64,000 bases of DNA from NCBI RefSeq assembly GCF_024206495.1, contig NZ_JAMBPQ010000005.1, positions 62,001-126,000 on the forward strand. Reading direction: 5' to 3'. Below, piece after piece: positions 1 through 8,877 of the stretch. The stretch's first letter is position 1; each line of letters begins with the position of its first letter. Both the position numbers and the translations under genes were made by a program. This stretch comes from Paraburkholderia sp. CNPSo 3272 (GTDB taxonomy: Bacteria > Pseudomonadota > Gammaproteobacteria > Burkholderiales > Burkholderiaceae). The notes beneath the pieces were generated by a model, which had not been told where the DNA came from, did not search any database, and saw only the letters and a program-made list of their open reading frames with translations.

Positions 1-117
1 GTATGGGGCATGGTCATCGACCGCTTTCAGGACGCCAGGATCAAGGAAACCCGCCTCATCATGGACACGCTCGGGTTGATGATCCAGCTAGGCGGGGTTC
101 CTCCACCGGGCCAGTGA
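1..117 (+). CDS. SnoaL-like ester cyclase, C-terminal end only
   Basis: An open frame enters from the left edge and stops at TGA 115-117, giving 38 residues. The segment RIKETRLIMDTLGLMIQLG is the C-terminal strand and helix typical of SnoaL-like ester cyclases, where it closes the alpha+beta barrel. These proteins cyclise or hydrolyse polyketide-like substrates, or act as NTF2-fold binding proteins. The start and the catalytic residues lie outside the window. The flavoenzyme and methyltransferase that follow fit a secondary-metabolite setting, but the substrate cannot be deduced. Confidence 0.6.
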   Translation, partial: VWGMVIDRFQDARIKETRLIMDTLGLMIQLGGVPPPGQ

Positions 118-186
118 AACCGCGAAACCGGGTTGGTCCTGCGCCCCGCCGCACGCGCAAACCGTGCATGCAGCCCTCACCCCTCG

Positions 187-1455
187 CTACAGCGACAGCT
201 TGCACGCCTCGTGCAGCGAAGTCAGCCTGCGCACTGGCTCCGCCACGTACGGGTTGCTCTCGTCCCATGCGTAGCCCGCCAGCACCGAACTAATCATCCG
301 ACGGATCAAGGGCGTCTGGCGCGGGTAATAAATGATGTCCTGCAGCTCCCCGCTGTACCAGCGCTCGACAAAGGCGCGGAACGTGTCGATACCCTTGCGC
401 AGCGGCACGTCGTATTCGGCCTGCCAGTCCACCACCGCGCCGCCGAGCGCGCGCTCGAGCACCTTCACGGCAAGGTGCGCCGAACGCAGCGCGATGGTGA
501 CGCCCGAAGAAAACACCGGGTCAAGGAACTCGCCCGCGTTGCCGAGCAGCGCGAAGCCTGGCCCGTGCAATCGTTCGACGTTGGCCGAATAGCCGCCGAT
601 CTGGTTCACGGGCATGAGAAACGGCGCGTCGCCGATCAGGCGGTTCAATGTCGGCTCCTCGCGAATGAGCGCCCGCAGCCGCGCCTCGCGTTCCGCTTGC
701 GGCACGTCGAGGAAAGCGGCATCGGCAACACAGCCCACCGACGAGCGGCCGCCCGCGAGCGGGATCATCCAGAACCACACATCGCGATGCTCGGGGTGCG
801 TCGCGATGCAAATCTTGTTGCGATCGAAGGCGTCCAGCGCCAGCCCGTCACGCACGTGGCTGAAGATCGCGGCACGCGTCGGCAGGCCGGAAGGCGCCTC
901 AAGATTCAGGAGGCGCGGCAGCACGCGGCCGAAGCCGCTCGCGTCGAGCACGAAACGCGCGTGCACTTCATAGTGCGCCTGGTTTTCGTCGATGACCTCC
1001 AGCACCGGCGCGTCGCCCGTGCGCATGCCGGTCACCGTGTGGCCGAAGCGCACTTCGGCGCCCTGCTGTGCGGCGCAGCCGATCAGCAGATCGTCGAACT
1101 TCGCGCGCTCCACCTGGTACGTCGTGCCCCAGCCCGCCGCATGCTTGTCGCGGAAGTCGTACGACGATACCTCGTCGCGCCACACGAAATGCGCGCCGTT
1201 CTTGTACTGAAAGCCGGTTTCCACCACAGCCTGCAGCATGCCGGCCTCTTCGAGATACGCCATGCTTTGCGGCAAGAGGCTCTCGCCGATCGAGAAGCGC
1301 GGGAAATGCTGGCGCTCCAGCACGAGCACCGAGCGTCCGGCCTTGCGCAACAAGGCTGCAGCCACGGCGCCCGAGGGGCCCGCGCCGATAATCGCCACGT
1401 CGACGGCTTCGCGTCGCGTGGACGGCGTAACGGCTTCTCCAATGCTCTTTTCCAT
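187..1455 (-). CDS. FAD-dependent oxidoreductase of the geranylgeranyl reductase/halogenase-like superfamily
   Basis: This 422-residue protein begins with a Rossmann dinucleotide fold: VAIIGAGPSG with the GxGxxG at residues 24-29, then the acidic end of beta-2 (LVLER). The following FPRFSIGESLLP segment is shared by flavin-dependent halogenases and geranylgeranyl-reductase-type oxidoreductases. A WFWMIP stretch in the middle echoes the halogenase WxWxIP motif, so a halogenase-like monooxygenase is possible, but the lysine typical of true tryptophan halogenases was not located. The ATG at 1455 is preceded by a good ribosome site (GGAAAGGA). It is transcribed divergently from the methyltransferase. 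Such enzymes occur in aryl polyene and other polyketide clusters, which fits the ketosynthase remnant nearby. The substrate is unknown. Confidence 0.8.
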   Translation of the reverse strand: MEKSIGEAVTPSTRREAVDVAIIGAGPSGAVAAALLRKAGRSVLVLERQHFPRFSIGESLLPQSMAYLEEAGMLQAVVETGFQYKNGAHFVWRDEVSSYDFRDKHAAGWGTTYQVERAKFDDLLIGCAAQQGAEVRFGHTVTGMRTGDAPVLEVIDENQAHYEVHARFVLDASGFGRVLPRLLNLEAPSGLPTRAAIFSHVRDGLALDAFDRNKICIATHPEHRDVWFWMIPLAGGRSSVGCVADAAFLDVPQAEREARLRALIREEPTLNRLIGDAPFLMPVNQIGGYSANVERLHGPGFALLGNAGEFLDPVFSSGVTIALRSAHLAVKVLERALGGAVVDWQAEYDVPLRKGIDTFRAFVERWYSGELQDIIYYPRQTPLIRRMISSVLAGYAWDESNPYVAEPVRRLTSLHEACKLSL

Positions 1456-1638
1456 AGTCCTTTCCCTTCTCTGCGTCCTGACGCGCTCTGTTACGTCCTG
1501 TCACGTCCAGTTACGACTGTATGCCCAATGCAAGCGCACTGCGCTGCGCGAAACCGTGATTCTGACACCCCTCGCTGCGCCCTTGCATTTACAATGCCCA
1601 TTCGCGTCCATGACCGCATTCGCAACGGGTAAAAAAAT

Positions 1639-2377
1639 ATGTCGGTTTCCGAATCAAATTACGTGCCGTTCGTCCCGGAAACGGCCTTCGGCATCTGGTT
1701 TCTCCGCACCCATACATGGGAGCACCATGTGCTGCGCGTGGCGATCGACGACCTTAAGCGCCTCGTGGACGCGCCTTTGCCCGACGCGCCCGAAATCGTC
1801 GATGTCGGCTGTGGCCAGGGCAAGTCGTTCCGCCTGCTGGCCGAGGCTTTCCGCCCGCGCCGCATCGTGGGGATCGACTATCACGAGGCATCGCTCGAAC
1901 TGGCGGCGCGTGCCGCGCGCACCTGCCAGGACAAATTGCAGACGCAGACCACGTTCGAACTGCTGCACGGCGACTGCGCGAACCTGCCGCTGCCCACGGC
2001 CAGCGCGGACATCGTCTTCTGTCACCAGACTTTCCATCATCTCGTCGAGCAGGAACGCGCGCTCGCGGAGTTCCACCGCGTGCTCAAGCCGGGCGGCGTG
2101 CTGCTGTTCGCCGAATCCACCGAGGCCTATATCCGCTCGTGGGTCATACGCCTGCTGTTCCGCCACCCCATGCACGTGCAGAAGAGCGCCAACGGCTACC
2201 TCGAAATGATCCGCACGGCGGGTTTCCGCTTTTCGGAGCGCAATGTTTCGCTAACCCTACCTGTGGTGGGGCCGCGCAGCCGATTTCGGTCTCTTCGAGC
2301 GCCTCGGCCTGCATCATCCCAAGCCTGGGAAGCGCCGCGAAACCCTGGTTAACGTAGCCGCCGTGAAGGCGGCGTGA
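1639..2377 (+). CDS. Class I SAM-dependent methyltransferase, C-terminus frameshifted
   Basis: The protein has the class I methyltransferase signature: motif I DVGCGQGKS, an acidic residue ending beta-2 (VGIDYH), GDCANLPLP and the post-motif LKPGG. The open frame from ATG 1639 ends at 2352 after a tail with no family character. One extra A in the CTAACCC run at about 2253 explains this: without it the frame reads NVSLPYLWWGRAADFGLFERLG and continues to TGA 2375-2377, which is the expected methyltransferase C-terminus. It is therefore either a recently inactivated gene or a sequencing error. It lies 183 bases from the divergent flavoenzyme and probably shares its promoter region. The methyl acceptor is unknown. 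Confidence 0.75.
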
Positions 2378-2425
2378 ACGCGCGCAAAGGCGGCACGAGC
2401 CGGGTCGCCCGCCGCCTTCCGCGGG

Positions 2426-2866
2426 TTACTTGCCGCTCTTGAGCGTGACCACGTCGCCCACGAGCGCCACGCCGGCGATCATTGCGCCCGCGCCACACGT
2501 GAATTCCGTGGCGCTCTCGCGCAGTTCGTTCTTGTAGTTGCTCTTGATGTTGATGACCGCGTTGCCGCCTTCCTTGCGCGCGCGTTCCTGCAGCTCCTGC
2601 ACGGCCGAAAGGAACACGTGCTGGCAGGCCGCTTCGTCGCTCTTGCCAAACGCGTTCGTCTTCTTGTTCGTGGAGAACTGGCCCAGCGTCTTCTTGACCG
2701 CCGGATGAGGCTGGCCCGCAAAGTACAGCGCAATGTCGTCGCTCACCTTGCCGGGCTCGCTGTGGAGCGCGACATCCACGGAATAGGTGTCGACCGAATT
2801 GCGTGCGTAGGCTTGCGGCGCCGCGAAAGCCGCGCACAGCGCGGCGAACATCCACAGTTTTTTCAT
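2426..2866 (-). CDS. Small secreted protein, paralogue of the next gene
   Basis: A 146-residue protein with a clear Sec signal peptide (MKKLWMFAALCAAFAAPQAYA). The mature part has two cysteines (EAACQH and EFTCGAG) and the core GNAVINIKSNYKN, reminiscent of the YbjQ/heavy-metal-binding-like fold. Similar proteins are sometimes labelled excinuclease in databases, which the sequence does not support because there is no ATPase motif. A GGAG ribosome site precedes ATG 2866. It lies 17 bases after a lipoprotein paralogue with the same core, so the two probably form an operon created by duplication. Function unknown; an envelope or periplasmic role is inferred from the export signal. Confidence 0.7.
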   Translation of the reverse strand: MKKLWMFAALCAAFAAPQAYARNSVDTYSVDVALHSEPGKVSDDIALYFAGQPHPAVKKTLGQFSTNKKTNAFGKSDEAACQHVFLSAVQELQERARKEGGNAVINIKSNYKNELRESATEFTCGAGAMIAGVALVGDVVTLKSGK

Positions 2867-2883
2867 TGCTTTTCTCCGTTGGT

Positions 2884-3339
2884 TCAGTTCGCTTGCAGCA
2901 CTACGAGGTCACCCGTGACGGCGATGGCCGCCGCGCTCTGGCTCACGCCGCAGGTGTATTCGGTGGCCGACCCGGTTTCGCTGCCGTGAAAGCGCGTGGT
3001 CACGTTGATGACGGCGTTAGCGCCCTTGTTGTGGGCGTCCGCGCGCAGCTTGTCGAGTGCGATGGCGAGCACCTTGTTGCAGCTGGCCTCGGCGCCGTCG
3101 GTCGCGCGGGCGATACGCAGGGAATGCGAGGCGTCACCCACGTGGCGCACCACTTCCGGATGCGGCTGCGCGCCGAAATATACGGCGATTTTCGCGGCGG
3201 GGTCCGCGCTGGACGCGGCTTTCGCCGTCGAGAGGGAAGCGACGGGCTGGATCGGCAGCGTGAGGCGCTGCGATCCGCAAGCGGCCAACGTCAGGCTGAC
3301 GATCGCGGCGGTGCTCAGCGTGAGGCAAGTCTTTTTCAT
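2884..3339 (-). CDS. Small lipoprotein, paralogue of the downstream secreted protein
   Basis: A 151-residue protein with a lipobox ending LTLAAC, so it should be an exported lipoprotein. The body repeats the pattern of the neighbour: YFGAQPHPEV versus YFAGQPHPAV, KGANAVINV versus GGNAVINI, and TEYTCG versus TEFTCG. The second in-frame ATG (3339) is preferred over ATG 3351 because an AGGA ribosome site sits at correct spacing before it. The two genes are the only copies of this family in the window. No function can be assigned beyond a conserved envelope protein. Confidence 0.68.
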   Translation of the reverse strand: MKKTCLTLSTAAIVSLTLAACGSQRLTLPIQPVASLSTAKAASSADPAAKIAVYFGAQPHPEVVRHVGDASHSLRIARATDGAEASCNKVLAIALDKLRADAHNKGANAVINVTTRFHGSETGSATEYTCGVSQSAAAIAVTGDLVVLQAN

Positions 3340-3456
3340 TGGAATCCTCATTATTTTCAGGGTTGCCCGAAACTTCAGACTGCGCGCCGGAAGTTCGGCG
3401 ACGTGTTCACGCCGCCAAATGCGAAGTTATTGCTCATCACGTATTCGCCGTCGCGC

Positions 3457-3636
3457 ATGCCGATAAGCTCGCTCAAGAGCTATATCGGCCATACGCTCGG
3501 CGCCTGTGGCGCGATCGAGGCCTGGTGGACGATCGAGATGATGAAGCGCCACAGGTATGCGCCCACGCTCAACCTGACCCCGGTCGATCCAGCCTGCGCG
3601 CCGCTCGACTACATCCAGGGCGAGCGCGCGCGATAG
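3457..3636 (+). pseudogene. 3' remnant of a beta-ketoacyl-ACP synthase gene
   Basis: The last 59 codons before TAG 3634-3636 read MPISSLKSYIGHTLGACGAI, then WWTIEMMKR, APTLNL and APLDYIQGE. This is the C-terminal quarter of a FabF/aryl-polyene-type ketosynthase and contains the catalytic-histidine motif GHTLGACGA. The thiolase-fold N-terminal half and the active-site cysteine are absent. The upstream sequence in the same frame has no ketosynthase character and runs into the promoter region of the lipoprotein gene. It is a decayed fragment, and supports the view that bases 1-3640 derive from a fatty-acid or polyketide type cluster. Confidence 0.72.
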
Positions 3637-3764
3637 ACTCCGAATAGGCATATCCCCGCGCAAGCCGTAGAATGCGGGCACCGCGGCGGATTATTAGCGA
3701 CTGGCCGCCGCAACGCCCTACAGTCAGCTTGCAATAATCCGAACCCTTATCCCCCGTCACCCTC

Positions 3765-4364
3765 ATGCTTTCCCTTTCTACCGTCGGGCTGATGGTCTCG
3801 GGCTGTGCGATTGTGCTGCTCATGCCGGGGCCGACCAACACGCTGCTTGCCGCCGCCGGTTTGCGGCAGGGCCTGCGGCGCTCCGCGCATTTGACCGCTG
3901 CCGAACTGGCCGGCTACCTGGTGTCGATTACCGTCTGGGGGCTTTGCTTCACCCACGCATCGCATTCGCTGGGCTGGCTGCCGAAGGTGTTGCGTGTGGC
4001 CAGCAGCCTCTATCTGGCGTGGCTCGCCTTGCGCCTTTGGTTCACGGCAAACGCGATCGAAACGTCGGCCAGTGGTGTGGTCGGCACGCGCACGCTGTTC
4101 AGCGCCACGGTGCTCAATCCCAAGGCCATTTTGTTCGCGGGCTCGATTTTTCCGCCGGCCGCGTTCGTGAGTGTCGTCACGTGGCTCCAGGCCATGGCGA
4201 TCTTCGCGGTCCTGCTGATTCCCATTGGCCTCACGTGGATCGCCATTGGCGCCGCGCCGCGCAACGGCCGTGCGCCGTTCATTCGTCCCGCGTACTTCCA
4301 GCGTTGTGCATCCGTCGTGGTGGGCGCCTTCTCCGTGTCGCTCATGTGGGCGCTCGCGCACTGA
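3765..4364 (+). CDS. LysE/RhtB family amino-acid exporter
   Basis: A 199-residue inner-membrane protein, the usual length for the family, with about six hydrophobic helices. The signature MPGPTNTLLAAAGLRQG lies at the end of the first helix, as in LysE/RhtB exporters. TVLNPKAILF in the middle matches the conserved second half of the family, where NPK is nearly invariant. Such proteins export amino acids or related small molecules using the proton gradient. No divergent LysR/Lrp-type regulator lies beside it, so its substrate and control are open. Confidence 0.85.
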   Translation: MLSLSTVGLMVSGCAIVLLMPGPTNTLLAAAGLRQGLRRSAHLTAAELAGYLVSITVWGLCFTHASHSLGWLPKVLRVASSLYLAWLALRLWFTANAIETSASGVVGTRTLFSATVLNPKAILFAGSIFPPAAFVSVVTWLQAMAIFAVLLIPIGLTWIAIGAAPRNGRAPFIRPAYFQRCASVVVGAFSVSLMWALAH

Positions 4365-4374
4365 CGCTATCGCG

Positions 4375-5235
4375 TCATTCCCTCGCTCGCGCGGCTTGCG
4401 GCGCAACGAGTTCGGCAACGCTCAACCAGCGGCTGCCCGGCGTGCCAGCCAGGCGCTGCAGCGCCTCGGCGTCTTTGACGCCGCATTCAACCGGAAAGGT
4501 TTTCGCTGCGTGAGTGGCTAGCCAGACGGTCCGCATCACGCCATCCGTGAACGCAACGTACGGTACGGCGGCGCTCGCCGGACAAATGACTTCAGCAAGC
4601 GGCACGGGATCTTCTTCGCCGAAACTGAAACCTTCGGACGCCAGTTCGAAGCGCGGGTCGGCACGCCATGTCTGCGGATTGCCGTTTGCGAGCCCGCTCG
4701 ATTCGACGAGCTTGAATTTGCCGAGCCCATACTGATTCGCGCCGATCATCTTCTGGATCAGCGCGTTGCCGTCGTTGCCGGGTTCGATGCCGTAGATGCG
4801 GCCTTGCAGCTTGTCCGCGTATTTGGCGATGTCCTGGAACGATTTGAGGCCGCCCTGGTAGACGTAATCGGGAACGGCAAGCGTGTATTTCGCGCCCGTG
4901 AGGTTCGGCGTCGAGAGCACCTTGATCGAGCCCGACTTCGTGAAGGGCTCGATGATCGGGTCCATGGTCGGCGACCAGTAGCCGAGGAACACATCGATCT
5001 GCTTGCTCTTGAGCCCTGCGAACGTGATCGGCACCGAGGCGATCGTCTCGGTCGGCGTATAGCCAAGCGCGCCGAGGATCGTCGATGCCACGCCCGTGGT
5101 CGCCGCGATATCGGTCCACCCCACGTCGGCGAAGCGCACGTCCTTGCACGCGGCGGGATCGGCCGCGTAAGCGCTGGTGCAGAGAATGGCGGCGCACGCG
5201 AGCGCGCCTGTCTTAAGCAGGGGGAATCGGCACAT
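4375..5235 (-). CDS. Choline/betaine substrate-binding protein fused to an unrelated C-terminus
   Basis: Residues 1 to about 180 (from ATG 5235) are a signal peptide and the first lobe of a ChoX/OpuAC-type binding protein: VGWTDIAATT, FLGYWSPTMDPII and YGIEPGNDGN. After KLVESS (near base 4695) the similarity ends. The rest (WRADPRFELASEGFSFGEED, then PYVAFTDGVMRTVW) is not a periplasmic binding lobe. It looks like the 3' part of another gene, possibly a Burkholderia hypothetical family. The second half of the ligand-binding site is therefore missing, and the protein is unlikely to bind choline. The start was chosen because TGAGGAG lies six bases before ATG 5235; upstream in-frame ATGs are poorly placed. 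No ABC permease or ATPase genes accompany it. Confidence 0.65.
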   Translation of the reverse strand: MCRFPLLKTGALACAAILCTSAYAADPAACKDVRFADVGWTDIAATTGVASTILGALGYTPTETIASVPITFAGLKSKQIDVFLGYWSPTMDPIIEPFTKSGSIKVLSTPNLTGAKYTLAVPDYVYQGGLKSFQDIAKYADKLQGRIYGIEPGNDGNALIQKMIGANQYGLGKFKLVESSGLANGNPQTWRADPRFELASEGFSFGEEDPVPLAEVICPASAAVPYVAFTDGVMRTVWLATHAAKTFPVECGVKDAEALQRLAGTPGSRWLSVAELVAPQAARARE

Positions 5236-5453
5236 CGTCATCTCCTCAGGAATCGAACTGCGTCGCTGGGTCATGAAGTCTCATGACACATGGTTGTCCG
5301 GCAAAAAGCGGACTAACGTAGCAATTGCGACGAGCAATTGCGCAGAAGCGACAAGCGATTCCCGAGAAGCCCCCTGAACAGCGGCTTTAAGTTAATTGAA
5401 CGATCAATATACGAACTTGAACGACGTTCCTTTCATTTTCAAAACGTAATCCG

Positions 5454-6362
5454 TCAGCCTCGTACACGGGGCTGTTGCCAGACCGGGTCGCGCGCGAATT
5501 CGACAAACGATTTGAGGTAATCGACCACGGCGTCGCCTTCGCGCCTGCCGAGAAAGATCTGCTTCGCGATGCCCTGCTTGCCGAGCTTCACGATCGCGAG
5601 CGGCATGCGGTCTGCGTATTCTTCCGCGAGCCAGCGCGGCAACGCGGCCACACCGCGATGGCTCGCGACCATCTGCAGCATGATGTCGGTCGTTTCGATC
5701 GTCTTGTGACGGCGCGGCGTGATGCTCGCGGGCCGCAAAAACTGGTTGTAGATATCGAGCCGGTCGGTATCCACTGGATATGTAATGAGCGTTTCGTCGA
5801 CGAGCTGCTCGGGCTTCACGTAGCGCACGTTCGCGAGCCGATGGCCTTCAGCAACCACCAGCACCTGTTCGTAGTCGAACACCGGATCGAAACGAAGCCC
5901 GGGCCGGTTGAGCGGATCGGGCGTGACCAGCACGTCGATGTCATAGCCGATCAACGCGCCGATGCCGCCAAACTGAAAACGCTGCTTCACGTCCACATCG
6001 ACGTCGGGCCAGCGCGCCAGATATGGCGAGACCACCTTGAGCAGCCACTGATAGCACGGAGCGCACTCCATGCCGATGCGCAACGTGCCCCGCTCGCCCG
6101 CGGCGTACTGCTTCATGCGTTCTTCCGCGAGTTCGAACTGTGGCAAGAGCCGTTCGGCCAACGAGAGCAGATATTGCCCGGCCTGCGTCAGCCGCAGGCT
6201 GCGGCCCTCGCGGTCCCAGATTTGCGTGCCCAGCTGCTGCTCGATCTTCTTGACCGTGTGGCTCAACGCCGATTGTGTGAGGAAAAGCGATTCCGCCGCT
6301 GCGGTAAGCGAGCCCTGGCGGGCGACTTCGCGGACGATGACAAGGTGAACGCGTTCGAGCAT
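5454..6362 (-). CDS. metR: LysR-family regulator of methionine biosynthesis
   Basis: A 302-residue LysR protein with an N-terminal winged helix-turn-helix (GSLTAAAESLFLTQSALSHT, about residues 17-36) and a periplasmic-binding-like effector domain. The segment RIGMECAPCYQWL and the divergent position next to metE identify it as MetR, which activates metE and uses homocysteine as co-inducer in enterobacteria. The 149-base gap to metE contains a perfect 11-base inverted repeat that could be its operator. Length and domain order are normal. Confidence 0.9.
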   Translation of the reverse strand: MLERVHLVIVREVARQGSLTAAAESLFLTQSALSHTVKKIEQQLGTQIWDREGRSLRLTQAGQYLLSLAERLLPQFELAEERMKQYAAGERGTLRIGMECAPCYQWLLKVVSPYLARWPDVDVDVKQRFQFGGIGALIGYDIDVLVTPDPLNRPGLRFDPVFDYEQVLVVAEGHRLANVRYVKPEQLVDETLITYPVDTDRLDIYNQFLRPASITPRRHKTIETTDIMLQMVASHRGVAALPRWLAEEYADRMPLAIVKLGKQGIAKQIFLGRREGDAVVDYLKSFVEFARDPVWQQPRVRG

Positions 6363-6394
6363 AAAAAAGAGAACCCCGCGTCAGGCTGGCGACA

Positions 6395-6442
6395 GATGAA
6401 GAAAACTAATGAATGGATGAAATAATGCCATTTTTCTTCATC
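6395..6442. promoter_or_regulatory. Inverted repeat in the metR-metE control region
   Basis: GATGAAGAAAA at 6395-6405 is the exact reverse complement of TTTTCTTCATC at 6432-6442. The arm centres are 37 bases apart. The repeat lies between the divergent metR and metE starts. MetR sites known from enterobacteria contain TGAA and TTCA half-sites, and both arms carry these bases. A MetR-binding role is inferred. Confidence 0.5.
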
Positions 6443-6511
6443 TACGGATACCTCTATCATCGCTGCCACTCTGGATCGTTTTCAGCACTTTCATTTCGGA
6501 CGGCACCGCAC

Positions 6512-8806
6512 ATGGTCACCACGCACAATCTCGGCTTTCCGCGCATCGGCGCGAAACGCGAACTCAAATTCGGTCTGGAGCGCTACTGGAAGGGCGAATC
6601 TTCGCGCGACGAACTGAAGGCGCTCGGCGCGCAACTGCGCAAGCGCCACTGGGAAAACCAGAAGGGTCTCGACTTCGTGCCCGCCGGCGACTTCGCCTTC
6701 TACGACCAGGTGCTCGGCATGAGCTTCACGCTCGGCAACCTGCCCGAGCGCGTGCAGGGCTTTCACGGCGACAAGCTCGACAACTACTTCCGCGTGGCGC
6801 GTGGCCGCTCGGCGGCAGGCGCCGAGGATCATGCCGCTTGCTGCGGCGGCGTCGCGGCCGGCGAAATGACGAAGTGGTTCGACACGAACTATCACTACAT
6901 CGTCCCCGAATTCATGGCCGATACGCAGTTCAACCTCGACACCTCGCGTCTTTCGGAGCAACTGCGCGAAGCCCGCGAACTCGGCGTGAAAGCCAAGCCG
7001 GTGATCGTCGGGCCGCTCACGTACCTGTGGCTCGGCAAGGCCAAGGACGACTCGGACAAGCTGGCGCTGCTGCCGCGCATCATGCCCGTGTACCGCGCGC
7101 TGCTCGACTACTTCCGCGTGATGGACGTCGAATGGGTGCAGATCGACGAGCCGATTCTCGTGACCGAACTCGAGCCGGCCTGGCGCGCCGCGTTCGCGAC
7201 GGCGTATGAAGGGTTCGAGCTGCGCAGCGTCAAGCTGCTGCTGGCCACCTACTTCGGCCAGTTGCAGGACAATCTCGACCTCGCGTGCTCGCTGCCCGTC
7301 GACGGTGTGCATATCGACGCCGTCAACGCGCGTGAAGAAGTCGCGCTGGCCGCGCAAAAGCTGCCTGCACAGAGCGTGCTTTCGGTGGGCGCAATCAACG
7401 GCCGCAACATCTGGAAGACGGATCTGACCGCCGCGCTCGAATGGCTCGAGCCGCTTGCCAAGCAACTGGGCGAGCGCCTCTGGATCGCGCCGTCATGCTC
7501 GCTGCTTCACGTGCCGGTGGACCTCGCGAGCGAAGAGAAGCTCGACGCTGAAATCCGTTCGTGGCTCGCGTTTGCGCTGCAAAAGCTCGACGAAGTGAAG
7601 GTGCTCGCCACGGCGCTGAATGCCGGCCGCGACAAGGTCGCAGCCGACCTCGCGGCGAACGCCGCCGCCATACAGGCGCGCCGCCAGTCGCCGCGCGTGA
7701 ACAACCCCGCAGTGAAGGCCGCGATCGCCCGCATCGATGCACAGCTCGGCAATCGTCAGCACGCCTACGCTGAGCGCGCCGCGAAGCAGGCTGCGCGTCT
7801 GAAGCTGCCCGCCTTCCCAACCACCACGATCGGTTCGTTCCCGCAAACTGCGGAGATCCGGCAGGCGCGCAGCCAGTTCAAGAGCGGCGCGCTCGACGAG
7901 GCTGGCTACCAGGCCGCCATGCGCGCCGAAATCGAGCGCAGCGTGCGTGAGCAGGAGCAACTGGGTCTCGACGTGCTCGTGCACGGCGAAGCCGAGCGCA
8001 ACGACATGGTCGAATACTTCGGCGAGCAGCTAGACGGCTACGCATTCAGCCAGTTCGGCTGGGTGCAGTCGTACGGCTCGCGCTGCGTGAAGCCGCCCAT
8101 TCTGTTCGGCGACATCAGCCGCCCGAAGGCGATGACGGTGGAGTGGATCACCTACGCGCAGTCGCTCACGAACAAGCCCATGAAGGGCATGCTCACGGGC
8201 CCGGTGACGATCCTCAACTGGTCCTTCGTGCGTGACGACCAGCCGCGTTCGGTCTCGTGCTACCAGATCGCGCTCGCCATTCGCGAAGAAGTGCTCGATC
8301 TGGAAAAGGCCGGCGTGGGCGTGATCCAGATCGACGAGGCCGCATTGCGCGAAGGTCTGCCACTGCGCCGCGCGCAATGGGGCGCGTATCTGCGCTGGGC
8401 CGTCGATTCATTCCGTATCACCGCGAACGGCGTGGAAGACGAAACGCAGATCCACACGCACATGTGCTATTCGGAGTTCAACGACATCATCGCGTCGATC
8501 GCCGATATGGACGCGGACGTCATCACGATCGAGACCTCGCGCTCGGACATGGAACTGCTCGACGCGTTCGACGACTTCAAGTATCCGAACGAAATCGGGC
8601 CCGGCGTATACGACATTCACTCGCCGAACATCCCGACCGAAGCGCACATCGTGCAATTGATGCAGAAGGCCGCCGGGCGCATTCCGGCAGAACGCCTGTG
8701 GGTCAACCCGGACTGCGGTCTGAAGACGCGTCAGTGGACCGAGGTGATTCCGGCGCTGACCAACATGGTCGCTGCCGCCAAGTCGTTGCGCAGCCAGGTG
8801 CAATAA
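6512..8806 (+). CDS. metE: Cobalamin-independent methionine synthase
   Basis: This 764-residue enzyme transfers a methyl group from 5-methyltetrahydropteroyl-glutamate to homocysteine in the cytoplasm. The N-terminus [16 protein letters not shown] is typical. The zinc ligands are visible as HMC at His650/Cys652 and as NPDCG at Cys735, near-equivalent to His641, Cys643 and Cys726 of the E. coli enzyme. [15 protein letters not shown] and [13 protein letters not shown] are further family motifs. ATG 6512 gives the family's usual length; earlier in-frame starts would add an unrelated leader. It is divergent from metR and ends in a strong terminator. Confidence 0.97.
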   Translation: MVTTHNLGFPRIGAKRELKFGLERYWKGESSRDELKALGAQLRKRHWENQKGLDFVPAGDFAFYDQVLGMSFTLGNLPERVQGFHGDKLDNYFRVARGRSAAGAEDHAACCGGVAAGEMTKWFDTNYHYIVPEFMADTQFNLDTSRLSEQLREARELGVKAKPVIVGPLTYLWLGKAKDDSDKLALLPRIMPVYRALLDYFRVMDVEWVQIDEPILVTELEPAWRAAFATAYEGFELRSVKLLLATYFGQLQDNLDLACSLPVDGVHIDAVNAREEVALAAQKLPAQSVLSVGAINGRNIWKTDLTAALEWLEPLAKQLGERLWIAPSCSLLHVPVDLASEEKLDAEIRSWLAFALQKLDEVKVLATALNAGRDKVAADLAANAAAIQARRQSPRVNNPAVKAAIARIDAQLGNRQHAYAERAAKQAARLKLPAFPTTTIGSFPQTAEIRQARSQFKSGALDEAGYQAAMRAEIERSVREQEQLGLDVLVHGEAERNDMVEYFGEQLDGYAFSQFGWVQSYGSRCVKPPILFGDISRPKAMTVEWITYAQSLTNKPMKGMLTGPVTILNWSFVRDDQPRSVSCYQIALAIREEVLDLEKAGVGVIQIDEAALREGLPLRRAQWGAYLRWAVDSFRITANGVEDETQIHTHMCYSEFNDIIASIADMDADVITIETSRSDMELLDAFDDFKYPNEIGPGVYDIHSPNIPTEAHIVQLMQKAAGRIPAERLWVNPDCGLKTRQWTEVIPALTNMVAAAKSLRSQVQ

Positions 8807-8815
8807 GGCGCCGAA

Positions 8816-8848
8816 GCGCCCCGAGCCCGTCTCGGGGCGCGTCAGTTT
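8816..8848 (+). terminator. Rho-independent terminator after metE
   Basis: GCGCCCCGAG (8816-8825) pairs perfectly with CTCGGGGCGC (8831-8840) across a five-base loop. A TTTT run follows at 8845-8848. It begins ten bases after the metE stop. Confidence 0.8.
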
Positions 8849-8877
8849 TCGATCTCATAAAGTTGCTTGCGCAACCA

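Noticed and set aside
133..1632. A 499-codon plus-strand open frame over the flavoenzyme gene
   Set aside because: The minus-strand protein has a clear FAD-binding fold and ribosome site; the plus-strand reading is a low-complexity shadow.
2426..2866. An excinuclease subunit, as similar proteins are sometimes named
   Set aside because: There is a signal peptide, no ATP-binding motif and only 146 residues; a repair role is not supported.
6363..6511. A possible cobalamin or SAM riboswitch upstream of metE
   Set aside because: The 149-base gap is short, contains the MetR region, and shows no B12-box or SAM-type helices.
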